From Levilactobacillus parabrevis ATCC 53295 (lineage in GTDB: Bacteria > Bacillota > Bacilli > Lactobacillales > Lactobacillaceae): 64,000 bases of DNA. The notes beneath the pieces are model-generated. The model made no database searches. It had not been told where the DNA came from and worked only from the letters and a program-made list of their open reading frames with translations. Below are positions 1 through 8,400 of this stretch, piece after piece (the stretch's first letter is position 1; the number at the start of each line of letters is the position of its first letter). The position numbers were made by a program, and so were the translations under genes. The DNA lies in the NCBI RefSeq assembly GCF_001434055.1, contig NZ_AZCZ01000002.1, forward strand, positions 57,924 through 121,923. The letters run 5' to 3'.

Positions 1-1
1 G

Positions 2-3000
2 CAAGATGCAAACGTTAAACAGGAATTAGAAGAATACGTGGTGACCAAGGAACTGGATAACCACTTCAAGGACTTCTTCGCGGCCTATGCGGAGGGCATT
101 CACCACGATACGACTAATATGGGTGTCTGGATCTCCGGGTTCTTTGGATCTGGGAAATCTCATTTCTTGAAAATTCTAGCTTATTTATTGGAAAACCGAG
201 AAGTTGCTGGGAAGAAGGCCCTCGATTACTTCGTTGATGATCAGAAGATTCACGATCAGGGAACCTTAGCTGACATGAAGTTGGCGACCACGGTGCCGAA
301 CGAGGTCATGCTGTTCAACATTGATTCCAAGGCCAAGAATGGTAATAAGTCGCAAAAGGATGCCATCCTTAATGTTTTCCTCCAGGTTTTTAACGAACAG
401 TTGGGCTTGTTTGGCGCTGACTTTTGGATTGCTGATTTGGAACGTGATCTGATTGCACAAGGAAAATATGACGAATTTCAAGCGAAATTTCAGGAATTGG
501 ATCGGCAACATCGCGAGTGGAAGGACGCACGTAATGCCTATGCCTTCTTGAAGGGAACCATTCGTGATACGTTGGTTGGTATTGGCTTTATGTCGACGGA
601 TGATGCCAATGGTTTTATCGACCAACTGAAGAAGGAATATCCGGTTAGCGTGGAGAGCTTTGCCAAATTAGTCAATCAATACATTGAAAAGCAAGAGCCT
701 AACTATCACATGGTTTTTCTAGTAGATGAAGTTGGGCAATACATCGGATCTAGTCAACAGCGGATGCTTAATCTGCAGAGTATTGTTGAAGATCTAGGGA
801 CTTACACGCATGGTAAGGCGTGGGTTATTGTCACAAGTCAACAGGCGATTGATAAGGTGACCACCAACATTAATGGTCAAGATTTCTCCAAGATTCAGGG
901 CCGGTTCAAGACACGGATTGCGATGTCTTCAGCAAACGTTGATGAGGTGATTCAAAAGCGACTGCTTGCAAAGACGGACAGTAGCGAGCGGTTGTTGGAA
1001 GCCACCTTTGGAGACAATCAGCACGTCATTAATAACTTAATCAGCTTTGATGGCAAAGAAGAACGGAAGCGTTACGACAACGCGAAGATGTTTGCTGATC
1101 TTTATCCGTTTGTCCCTTACCAAATCTTCCTACTGCAAGATACATTGACGGCGATTCGGGAGAATGGGTCTGATGGAAAGCATTTGGCCAACGGTGAACG
1201 ATCAATGTTGGCTGTGTTCCAGGAATCGGCACGACGTTTAGAGAATCGCGATACAAAAGTTTTAGTTCCATTTAGCATTTTCTTCCAGGGACTGAGTCAC
1301 TTCTTGGATCATACCCATATGATTGTGATTCAGCGGGCACAGAACAATGAATTGATCAATCCAACGGGGGAAGATAATCCCTTCGCTGTTCAGGTTCTGG
1401 AAACTTTGTTCATGGTAAAGTACGTTCAAGACTTTGACGCCACTTTGAATAATTTGGTGACGCTGATGATTGATTCGATCGATACGGACCGGATTGAATT
1501 GGAAGCCAAGGTTAAACAAGCCTTGCAGGTACTGCAAGAACAAAATATTGTTGAAAAGACCAGTAAGGGCTATGAGTTCTTAACCGATGCGGAACAGGAC
1601 ATCAGTAAGCAGATTCAACGGCAAAACGTGGATTCTGGAGATATCTCACAGGCGATTGGGGAGTACCTCTTCAGCAGTGCTGCAATTTCAAAGCGCTACA
1701 CCTATCCAAAGCTGAAGCAGCAGTATACCTTCGTCTTTAATCAGTGGGTGGATGATCGTCCAGTTGGTCAGACTAATCAAGATATTAACCTGAAGATTTC
1801 TACAGTTGAAAATGTAGATAATCATGAGGATATCGAATTACGACGGCAATCGAGTTCGCCAGAACAGCCGCAGATTATTATCGATCTGCCACAGGAACGA
1901 CAATATGCCGATGACCAGCAGCAAGTATTGCGGATTCAGAAGTTCATTTTAAATCCTCAGGAGCAGTCGCAGGATGCCCGTTCACAACGAATCGTGGACT
2001 TAAAGAAGACGGAGCTATCTTCGTTGAAGGCTACTGTGGCTCAGGAACTCTTGGAGGTGCTCCAACGCGCGGACATTTACGTGCAAGGTGAGCGAATTGA
2101 CGCTGGGACAAAGGATTTCTTTGCCCGGTTAGCACAGGCGCAGGAGCAGTTGATTAACGAAATCTATCGTAACTTAGACTACATTAGTGTGGTTAAGCAA
2201 GAAAGTGACGTTGTCGCGCTCTTCAAAGACACCAATGAATTAGTCAAGACCGATGAAAATGCGCGGGCCGTTCAAGCCGTCTTGGAACGGATTAACCGCG
2301 AGTATTCGGGCCATAATAAGATCTCCTACAAGTCCATTTTAGAACGATTCAGTAAAGTGCCTTATGGATATCGTGAGATTGATACCAAATGGTTAGTTGC
2401 CAGACTTTTCGCTGATGCTAAGCTAAAAGTTTATGTGAACGGTGAAGCACTCAGTCTACGTGCAGAATCGTCGGCCAACGAGTTGGCCAAATACTTCCTT
2501 AAGCGGCAGTATATTGATGCTGTTCAAGTGGAACCACGCCAAGCGATTAGCGAACAGAAGAAGAAAGATCTACGAAAGGTGGCAAAGGAGGTCTTTGGCA
2601 AGGAGTCGTTTAGCGATGCCGAGGATGACACTTTGATGCACGAGTTGCAGGATGCGGTGACTCATGAACGTGATGCTGTGGCAGTTTATGCCAATAAGGA
2701 TGGATTCTATCCGGGCCACGACGTTTTGCAAGACGGAATTGATCTGATGAACAAATTGTTGGTACAGCATGATACCGATAAGTTCTATGATCTGATTAGC
2801 CAAAGACGAGAAGACCTGCTGTACTGGCATGACGAGATGGAAGACGATGGTATCAATGAATTCTATCACAGTGCAACGCAACAGAAAATTTGGCAGGATG
2901 CGCATTTCCAACAGAATGTTTTCGCGCATTCCAAAGAATTTGTCACTAGTCCACAGGTCAAAGACTTGATTGCGCAAATTGATAAGATTATGCGTCAACG

Positions 3001-3601
3001 GCCACAGGGTAAAACTAAAAAGCTTAACGACTTGGTAGAAGCCTTTCGGACAGCATTTAGTACCGAATTCGATGCAGGCTTGGGTGACACTCAGAGTAAA
3101 ATTGAGGATGAACAGGCTGCCACGGAGAGTTATGCGGAGGAGCACCAGCTAACGCGTGAATTTGAAAGCAGGATTAAGCAAGACTTTATGCACCTGTTGG
3201 AAAACGCACGGGATGCGACCACTTTAAACGAACTCTTTGTCGTGCCGCAACAAGCGCAGAAGCGACGGGAAGCTTTGACCAAAGAAATGGATCGGTTGTT
3301 GGCTATGCGGGCTGAAGCAGCAGATCGGGCGAGTCACGAGAAAGATGATAATACAGGTAACGGTCGAAACACATTGTCTAGAGTTACACCAGGTTTAGGT
3401 TCAGGACCCGATCCTGAATCAGGCTCGACTGGTAAGGTAGTGGTAGAGAAGGAACCTAAGAATGTTAGCGCCAAAACCTTGCCGATGGATCAGACCTGGC
3501 GTTTGAGCAACTCTCAGGACATTGACGTTAAAGTTGAACAACTGAGAACAATCCTCAAACAACAACTAAAGGATAATGGCAAAATTGATTTTGAACTGTA
3601 G
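2..3601 (+). CDS. brxC: BREX protein BrxC, ATPase (5' end outside window)
   Basis: Large P-loop ATPase of type 1 BREX phage defence, needed with PglX and PglZ for methylation-based self/non-self discrimination. The reading frame is open from base 2, and its first codons (QDANVKQELEEYVVTKEL) match the conserved BrxC N-terminus just ahead of the Walker A loop, so the GTG at 38 is internal and the true start lies left of the window. Walker A is GFFGSGKSH about 46 residues into the visible part; a Walker B-like HMVFLVDEVGQ follows near residue 240. About 1,199 residues are visible, the expected size for BrxC. pglX starts 32 bp downstream on the same strand, so the two are probably co-transcribed. 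brxA and brxB, if present, would lie to the left. The C-terminal linker is rich in Gly, Ser and Pro. Confidence 0.93.
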   Translation, partial: QDANVKQELEEYVVTKELDNHFKDFFAAYAEGIHHDTTNMGVWISGFFGSGKSHFLKILAYLLENREVAGKKALDYFVDDQKIHDQGTLADMKLATTVPNEVMLFNIDSKAKNGNKSQKDAILNVFLQVFNEQLGLFGADFWIADLERDLIAQGKYDEFQAKFQELDRQHREWKDARNAYAFLKGTIRDTLVGIGFMSTDDANGFIDQLKKEYPVSVESFAKLVNQYIEKQEPNYHMVFLVDEVGQYIGSSQQRMLNLQSIVEDLGTYTHGKAWVIVTSQQAIDKVTTNINGQDFSKIQGRFKTRIAMSSANVDEVIQKRLLAKTDSSERLLEATFGDNQHVINNLISFDGKEERKRYDNAKMFADLYPFVPYQIFLLQDTLTAIRENGSDGKHLANGERSMLAVFQESARRLENRDTKVLVPFSIFFQGLSHFLDHTHMIVIQRAQNNELINPTGEDNPFAVQVLETLFMVKYVQDFDATLNNLVTLMIDSIDTDRIELEAKVKQALQVLQEQNIVEKTSKGYEFLTDAEQDISKQIQRQNVDSGDISQAIGEYLFSSAAISKRYTYPKLKQQYTFVFNQWVDDRPVGQTNQDINLKISTVENVDNHEDIELRRQSSSPEQPQIIIDLPQERQYADDQQQVLRIQKFILNPQEQSQDARSQRIVDLKKTELSSLKATVAQELLEVLQRADIYVQGERIDAGTKDFFARLAQAQEQLINEIYRNLDYISVVKQESDVVALFKDTNELVKTDENARAVQAVLERINREYSGHNKISYKSILERFSKVPYGYREIDTKWLVARLFADAKLKVYVNGEALSLRAESSANELAKYFLKRQYIDAVQVEPRQAISEQKKKDLRKVAKEVFGKESFSDAEDDTLMHELQDAVTHERDAVAVYANKDGFYPGHDVLQDGIDLMNKLLVQHDTDKFYDLISQRREDLLYWHDEMEDDGINEFYHSATQQKIWQDAHFQQNVFAHSKEFVTSPQVKDLIAQIDKIMRQRPQGKTKKLNDLVEAFRTAFSTEFDAGLGDTQSKIEDEQAATESYAEEHQLTREFESRIKQDFMHLLENARDATTLNELFVVPQQAQKRREALTKEMDRLLAMRAEAADRASHEKDDNTGNGRNTLSRVTPGLGSGPDPESGSTGKVVVEKEPKNVSAKTLPMDQTWRLSNSQDIDVKVEQLRTILKQQLKDNGKIDFEL

Positions 3602-3633
3602 TCAAGATTTGAGATGGAGTGAAGGAAAAGTAT

Positions 3634-6600
3634 ATGGATAAAACAGCAATTAAAAAGTTTGCGGTTGCGGCACGTAATTCACTCATCGAAAGTATCAGGT
3701 TGAAGGCGGCAACGCTGGGAATTACTGAAACGGGTGCCAGTGACAAGCTGTCAGTCTCAACATCAGAAATTGAATATTACGTAGATGATCAACACGGAAT
3801 CACAGGGCATGATATCGTGAAACGTCAAAAGCTTGTTGACGAGCTGAATCAACGGTCACGTAAGAATGACTTTGCCACAGCATTCAATGATTTGGTCGAA
3901 GAGGTCGCCTACACGTGGTTCAACCGAATCATTGCCATTCGCTTTATGGAAGTTAACGACTATTTGCCTAGTGGTATCCGGGTGTTATCAAGCACCGAGA
4001 ACCGTAATGTTCCAGATATTATGGTAAATACAGGGGATGCCGAAGAGGATTTGGGTGGATTTACATTCAAAGAACATGCATTAATTGATCGGGCAATGGA
4101 CACGGAAAAACCGAGCGACATGGACGCAGAGTACCAGATGTTATTCATCAAACAGGCGAACGCTTTACACAAGAATCTGCCTTATTTATTCGAAACAACG
4201 AATGATTATGCAGAATTATTGTTCACTCCAAGCTATCACGATGGCGTTATTCAGCATTTAATTACCGACGTCAGCGAGGATGATTTCAATGTGGCCGTGG
4301 GCGGTCAGGTCGAGATTATTGGGTGGCTGTATCAGTACTATAATACGGAACCACATGATCAAGTTGTGAATATTACTGGTGGCCCTGTCAAAAAGAATGA
4401 CATTCCAGCCGCTACCCAATTGTTCACCACGGATTGGGTTGTTAAATACATGGTAGATAATTCGTTGGGAAAGTATTGGCTAGAGCGACACTCCGAGAGC
4501 AATCTTAAAGATAAGCTGAAGTTTCTACTTCCCGGCGATATTGAAGTGATTAGTGACGACGAATCAGTTGAAGATCTAAAAATCATTGATAATGCCTTGG
4601 GATCAGGCCATATTCTGGTATATGCCTTTGATGTTTTGATGGAGATCTATCAAGAACAAGGTTACTCTGTCAGAGATGCCGCTACTCTAATTATCAAGAA
4701 TAATTTATTTGGACTGGAAATTGACCAGCGGGCGTATCAATTATCGTATTTTGCGTTGATGATGAAGGCTCGTCAATTTAATCGTCGCGCACTGCGTAAG
4801 GGCAGCTTTGAACCGAACGTTTTTGTTTTTGAAGATACCGACGATATTCCAGAAGAATTCATGACGCGGATACCTAAGGAGTCTCAAGCTGATTTGGCGG
4901 ACATTATTGACAGATTCAGTAATGCACGTGAACTAGGATCAATTATCGATTTTGATAATAAAGACTATAATTTTGAAGCTTTGCGGGATGCTATCAAATC
5001 GGTAGAGGTCGAGGGACTGGATGTTTTTGGTCTACAAGAGACGAAAGATAAGCTATTACGAGTTCTATCGATTGCTGAAATTTTGACTAAACATTATGAA
5101 GTGGTCGTAACGAATCCACCTTACATGAACAAAATGGATGCAGCACTGAAAAAGTACGTCAAAAAGCACTATGCAGATTATTCTGGTGATCTATTCTCGG
5201 TATTTATTTTCAATAACAGTAATTTAGCTAAAGTTGGTGGCTATTCCGCCTTCATGACGCCATTCGTTTGGATGTTCATCAAGACTTATGAAAAGCTGCG
5301 GAAGTACTTAATTGAAACGAAGAAGATTGATAGTCTCATTCAGATGGAATACTCTGCATTTGAAGAAGCAACGGTACCGATTAATACGTTTGTGATGAAG
5401 AATGTGACAAACGAGGCTGTGGGCACTTACGTGAAACTTTCAGCGTTCAAGGGTGGCATGGATGTCCAGAAGGATAAGGTTCTTGAGGCGATAGCTAACC
5501 CTGATACTAGCTACCTTTATCGAACTAACCAAGCGAACTTTGCTAAGATTCCGGGAATGCCAATTGCTTATTGGGCTAGTGCTAACTTGATTCATGACTT
5601 TGAAGTTGGTACGCGCATGGGTGAACTAGTAGACGCTCGACAAGGTATTGCGACGACAGACAACAAAAGATTTTTACGCATGTGGTTTGAAATACAGAAG
5701 TCGGCGATTAATTTTAATGCCACATCTACTCAGGACGCATTGTCATCAGGAATGAAGTGGTTTCCTTGCAATAAGGGAGGCGCATATCGAAAATGGTATG
5801 GAAACTATGACTATGTAATCAATTATCAAAATGATGGTTCGGAAATTAAAAATAATGTACTCAGAAAATATCCTTATTTAAAGACTCCTGACTTTGTAGT
5901 AAAAAACACTAGTTATTACTTTCGTGAAGCGATAACTTGGCCCAAAATAACTTCAGGTCAATTTAGTGTACTGTATAGGGAAAATGGTTCTATACCGGAA
6001 ACAGCTGGAAATGAAGCTTTCTCCACAGATAAGAATCAGCTGCTGTATATTCTCGCGTTTTTAGGCACGAAAGTAACGAATAAAATTATGCGTACGTTAA
6101 ACCCAACAATAAACTCTCAAGTCGGTGACTTCAATAACGTTCCTGTTCTTTTAAGTAATGGTCTGAAGCCCATACGCATAGTAAAAGAACTTATTAACAT
6201 TGCAAAAGATGATTGGGATTGCTTTGAGATCTCCTGGGACTTCAACACTCATCCACTCCTAATCCACATCGCTGACGATAAGCGAAACGAAGTGAATGGC
6301 AAGCTTAAAAATGCGTTTAATTTATGGCAAAATGAAGCTCAAGATCGGTTTGATCAGCTCAAGGCGAATGAAGAAGAGTTAAATCGAATCTTCATTGATT
6401 TGTATGGCCTGAACGATGAACTAACACCAGAAGTAGCTGATAAGGATGTTTCTGTAAGGCTGGCTGACGAAGAACGCGACATTAAGTCTTTCCTGTCGTA
6501 TTTCGTGGGTGTTGTGCTTGGTCGTTATTCATTAGATGTTGAAGGGTTGGCCTTTGCTGGTGGTGAATGGGATTCGAGCAAGTACCGGTCATTTGTGCCA

Positions 6601-7200
6601 AACGAAGATAATCTATTGATGCTAAACGATACCGACTACTTTGATGATTCACGTGATATTATTTATCGTTTGAAGGAATTTTTAACGGCTACTTTTGGGC
6701 CAGAAACGGTTGATGAGAATATTACTTATATTGCCTCAGTGATTGGGAAAAAGGCTGATTCAGATGAAGCGGCCATTCGTCGGTACTTTGTGGAAGACTT
6801 CTTTAAGGATCACAAGAAGATCTATCAAAAGCGGCCAATATATTGGGAGTATAGCAGTGGCAAGAACAATGGGTTCAAGGCATTGATGTACCTCCATCGC
6901 TACGATTCTGATGAATTGGCCATGATTCGGACAAACTATCTGCATCCGTTGCAGGGCAAGTACGAATTACGAATTGGTCAATTGACTCAGCTAGCAAGTA
7001 ATGAGACGGTAACGAGTCAAAAGAAGCGCTATGAAAAGGAACTCAAGCATTTAAACCAGCAGTTAGCTGAAATCATTAAGTATGATCCGGTGATTCAGCA
7101 TATTGCTAACCAGAAAATTGAACTTGATTTAGATGATGGAGTTGTTGTGAATTACGACAAGCTTCAAGATGGTAGCACCATTTTGTCTAAGTTAAAATAA
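3634..7200 (+). CDS. pglX: BREX-1 adenine-specific DNA methyltransferase PglX (expressed copy)
   Basis: N6-adenine methyltransferase of BREX, which marks host DNA at a non-palindromic site and sets system specificity. About 1,188 residues, the usual PglX size. SAM-binding motif I appears as NALGSGHILVYAFD near residue 320 and catalytic motif IV as VTNPPYMN near 493. The segment from about residue 670 to 870 (roughly 5640-6230) is A+T-richer and is probably the target-recognition part. I chose ATG 3634 because AAGGAA lies about 7 bp upstream; a GTG at 3619 would overlap the ribosome binding site. Three stretches (4216-4352, 5510-5625, 6235-6281) recur inverted in the silent copy at 8401-10551, so the part downstream of residue about 195 can be exchanged. 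A terminator follows at 7203. Confidence 0.93.
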   Translation: MDKTAIKKFAVAARNSLIESIRLKAATLGITETGASDKLSVSTSEIEYYVDDQHGITGHDIVKRQKLVDELNQRSRKNDFATAFNDLVEEVAYTWFNRIIAIRFMEVNDYLPSGIRVLSSTENRNVPDIMVNTGDAEEDLGGFTFKEHALIDRAMDTEKPSDMDAEYQMLFIKQANALHKNLPYLFETTNDYAELLFTPSYHDGVIQHLITDVSEDDFNVAVGGQVEIIGWLYQYYNTEPHDQVVNITGGPVKKNDIPAATQLFTTDWVVKYMVDNSLGKYWLERHSESNLKDKLKFLLPGDIEVISDDESVEDLKIIDNALGSGHILVYAFDVLMEIYQEQGYSVRDAATLIIKNNLFGLEIDQRAYQLSYFALMMKARQFNRRALRKGSFEPNVFVFEDTDDIPEEFMTRIPKESQADLADIIDRFSNARELGSIIDFDNKDYNFEALRDAIKSVEVEGLDVFGLQETKDKLLRVLSIAEILTKHYEVVVTNPPYMNKMDAALKKYVKKHYADYSGDLFSVFIFNNSNLAKVGGYSAFMTPFVWMFIKTYEKLRKYLIETKKIDSLIQMEYSAFEEATVPINTFVMKNVTNEAVGTYVKLSAFKGGMDVQKDKVLEAIANPDTSYLYRTNQANFAKIPGMPIAYWASANLIHDFEVGTRMGELVDARQGIATTDNKRFLRMWFEIQKSAINFNATSTQDALSSGMKWFPCNKGGAYRKWYGNYDYVINYQNDGSEIKNNVLRKYPYLKTPDFVVKNTSYYFREAITWPKITSGQFSVLYRENGSIPETAGNEAFSTDKNQLLYILAFLGTKVTNKIMRTLNPTINSQVGDFNNVPVLLSNGLKPIRIVKELINIAKDDWDCFEISWDFNTHPLLIHIADDKRNEVNGKLKNAFNLWQNEAQDRFDQLKANEEELNRIFIDLYGLNDELTPEVADKDVSVRLADEERDIKSFLSYFVGVVLGRYSLDVEGLAFAGGEWDSSKYRSFVPNEDNLLMLNDTDYFDDSRDIIYRLKEFLTATFGPETVDENITYIASVIGKKADSDEAAIRRYFVEDFFKDHKKIYQKRPIYWEYSSGKNNGFKALMYLHRYDSDELAMIRTNYLHPLQGKYELRIGQLTQLASNETVTSQKKRYEKELKHLNQQLAEIIKYDPVIQHIANQKIELDLDDGVVVNYDKLQDGSTILSKLK
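4216..4352 (+). repeat. Inverted repeat R1, left arm, inside pglX
   Basis: This 137-bp stretch of pglX encodes the FTPSYHDGVIQHL to YYNTEP region just before the methyltransferase core. It recurs in inverted orientation at 10415-10551 with two mismatches by direct comparison. Identity stops abruptly on both sides. Recombination between the arms would flip 4353-10414, including the recombinase gene. Confidence 0.92.
5510..5625 (+). repeat. Inverted repeat R2, left arm, inside pglX
   Basis: A 116-bp stretch encoding YLYRTNQANFAKIPGMP to RMGE. It is identical, base for base, to the reverse complement of 9070-9185. It separates the catalytic core from the presumed target-recognition region, so an exchange here would keep the core and swap the specificity part and C-terminus. 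Perfect identity between otherwise divergent genes points to recent or repeated recombination. Confidence 0.92.
6235..6281 (+). repeat. Inverted repeat R3, left arm, inside pglX
   Basis: A 47-bp stretch encoding WDFNTHPLLIHIADD recurs inverted at 8432-8478 with two mismatches. It marks the last common point of the two pglX bodies; beyond it only the expressed copy has the conserved C-terminal 300 or so residues. Confidence 0.85.
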
Positions 7201-7202
7201 GC

Positions 7203-7240
7203 CAAAGGGGACTTCTCAAACCGATGAGAAGCCCCCTTTG
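7203..7240 (+). terminator. Hairpin between pglX and recombinase gene
   Basis: A 16-base stem with one mismatch (CAAAGGGGACTTCTCA pairing with 7225-7240) and a 6-base loop lies directly after the pglX stop and before the convergent recombinase stop. It has no strong T-tract. It probably ends transcripts from both sides, which would leave pglZ dependent on readthrough or its own promoter. Confidence 0.6.
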
Positions 7241-7258
7241 TGCCAAGTTATGTGCCAA

Positions 7259-8347
7259 CTATTTTGAGATATTATTCAGGATTGAAATGATCTTGTCTTG
7301 ATCCTGAGATTCAAGTTCTTTGATGATGTGTAGGTATGTTGATTGGGTGGTTGTGATGTTACTGTGTCCCAATCTACGAGAGACTGATAAGACACTAACC
7401 CCTTTGTAGAGCAGGATTGAAGCGTGTGTATGTCGTAAACCATGAAAAGTGATTCGAGGAATGTTGAGCTGCTCTAGCTTTTCTGTCAGGATCTTATTGA
7501 TTTCGGCGCTAACCAAGATATGACCGGTTGCGTTCATGAAAATGGGACGATTTGAACTCAGAAAGTGCAGATCAAGAAATTCTTGAAGTTTCTGACTAGT
7601 TTGTTGGTCAATGGCAATGTCTCGGACCGAGGACTGGGTCTTGGTCTTCATAAAACCGGTCTTATACTTGTAATCCCAAGCTTTGTTCACAGCAATTAGA
7701 TTGTTTTTTAGATCGATATCGCTTGGCGTGAGCCCTACGATTTCACCATAACGCATGCCAGTGACAGCAGCTAAATACACGATCATTTCGCCAATTTGTG
7801 ATGTATCGAGATTGAGTAGTAGTTTTTTCCAATCATCGTAGTTCAGAGTCTTAGAAACTTTAGGTCGTTCACAACCTGTGATCACAGCCTTTCTGGTCGG
7901 GTCAGTGGTAATTATTTTTTCATCTAAGGCTTCTAGAATGCAGGCACGAAGCTGTTTGTGGAAACACGAAACCGTTCTCTTGGCATGACTTTCGGCAAAT
8001 TTATTTAGCTGTTCTTGGTAGATAAGTTTGGTTAAATCTTTCAATTTGAGGTCGCCAAAAAGCTCGTTGGCATGTTTGGCGGTATTTTGGTATTTGTTAT
8101 AGGTAATTGGTGTTACGGCGTTTTGTTTGTAAACTTGAATCCACCGCCGATAGTAGGAGACTAAGGATTCACTACCAGACTGGACAGTTGTGAGGTTGGG
8201 ATGCTCCGTTTGAACTTTACTAGCAGCTAAAATAGCCTCAGATTTGAGCAGAAAGCCTGATTTACGAAGCTTCTTGTACTTTCCATTTTGGTCCTTATAG
8301 GAGATTTCGTATTGCCAAGCATTACCACGTTTACGATAACTTACCAT
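7259..8347 (-). CDS. Tyrosine recombinase/integrase, candidate pglX invertase
   Basis: Site-specific recombinase of the phage-integrase family, 362 residues. The N-terminus (KRGNAWQYEISYKDQNGKYKK) resembles the arm-site DNA-binding domain of Tn916/phage-type integrases, followed by a SAM-like core-binding domain and the catalytic domain. Catalytic residues are visible: R199 (TGMRYGE), H302 and R305 (HGLRHTH), H328 (LGHSN) and nucleophile Y338 (STYLH). ATG 8347 is preceded by GGAGGG. The gene lies between the expressed and the inverted partial pglX, with no phage genes around, so inversion of the pglX segment is its likely job. Phase-variable BREX loci with a recombinase and an inverted partial pglX have been described in lactobacilli; the link here is by analogy and position. 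A leftover integrase of an old insertion is the main alternative. Confidence 0.9.
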   Translation of the reverse strand: MVSYRKRGNAWQYEISYKDQNGKYKKLRKSGFLLKSEAILAASKVQTEHPNLTTVQSGSESLVSYYRRWIQVYKQNAVTPITYNKYQNTAKHANELFGDLKLKDLTKLIYQEQLNKFAESHAKRTVSCFHKQLRACILEALDEKIITTDPTRKAVITGCERPKVSKTLNYDDWKKLLLNLDTSQIGEMIVYLAAVTGMRYGEIVGLTPSDIDLKNNLIAVNKAWDYKYKTGFMKTKTQSSVRDIAIDQQTSQKLQEFLDLHFLSSNRPIFMNATGHILVSAEINKILTEKLEQLNIPRITFHGLRHTHASILLYKGVSVLSVSRRLGHSNITTTQSTYLHIIKELESQDQDKIISILNNISK

Positions 8348-8400
8348 GTTTTTCCCTCCATTATGTGTCTATTGGCACAATTTTGTCACAGATTGACTAG

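Noticed and set aside
2570..3145. 191-codon frame opposite brxC
   Set aside because: It lies wholly within brxC, has no binding site and no recognisable domain; antisense shadow.
7259..8347. Integrase of a prophage or integrative element
   Set aside because: No phage structural, replication or transfer genes lie in the window, and both flanks are pglX sequences; invertase use is simpler, though descent from such an integrase is likely.
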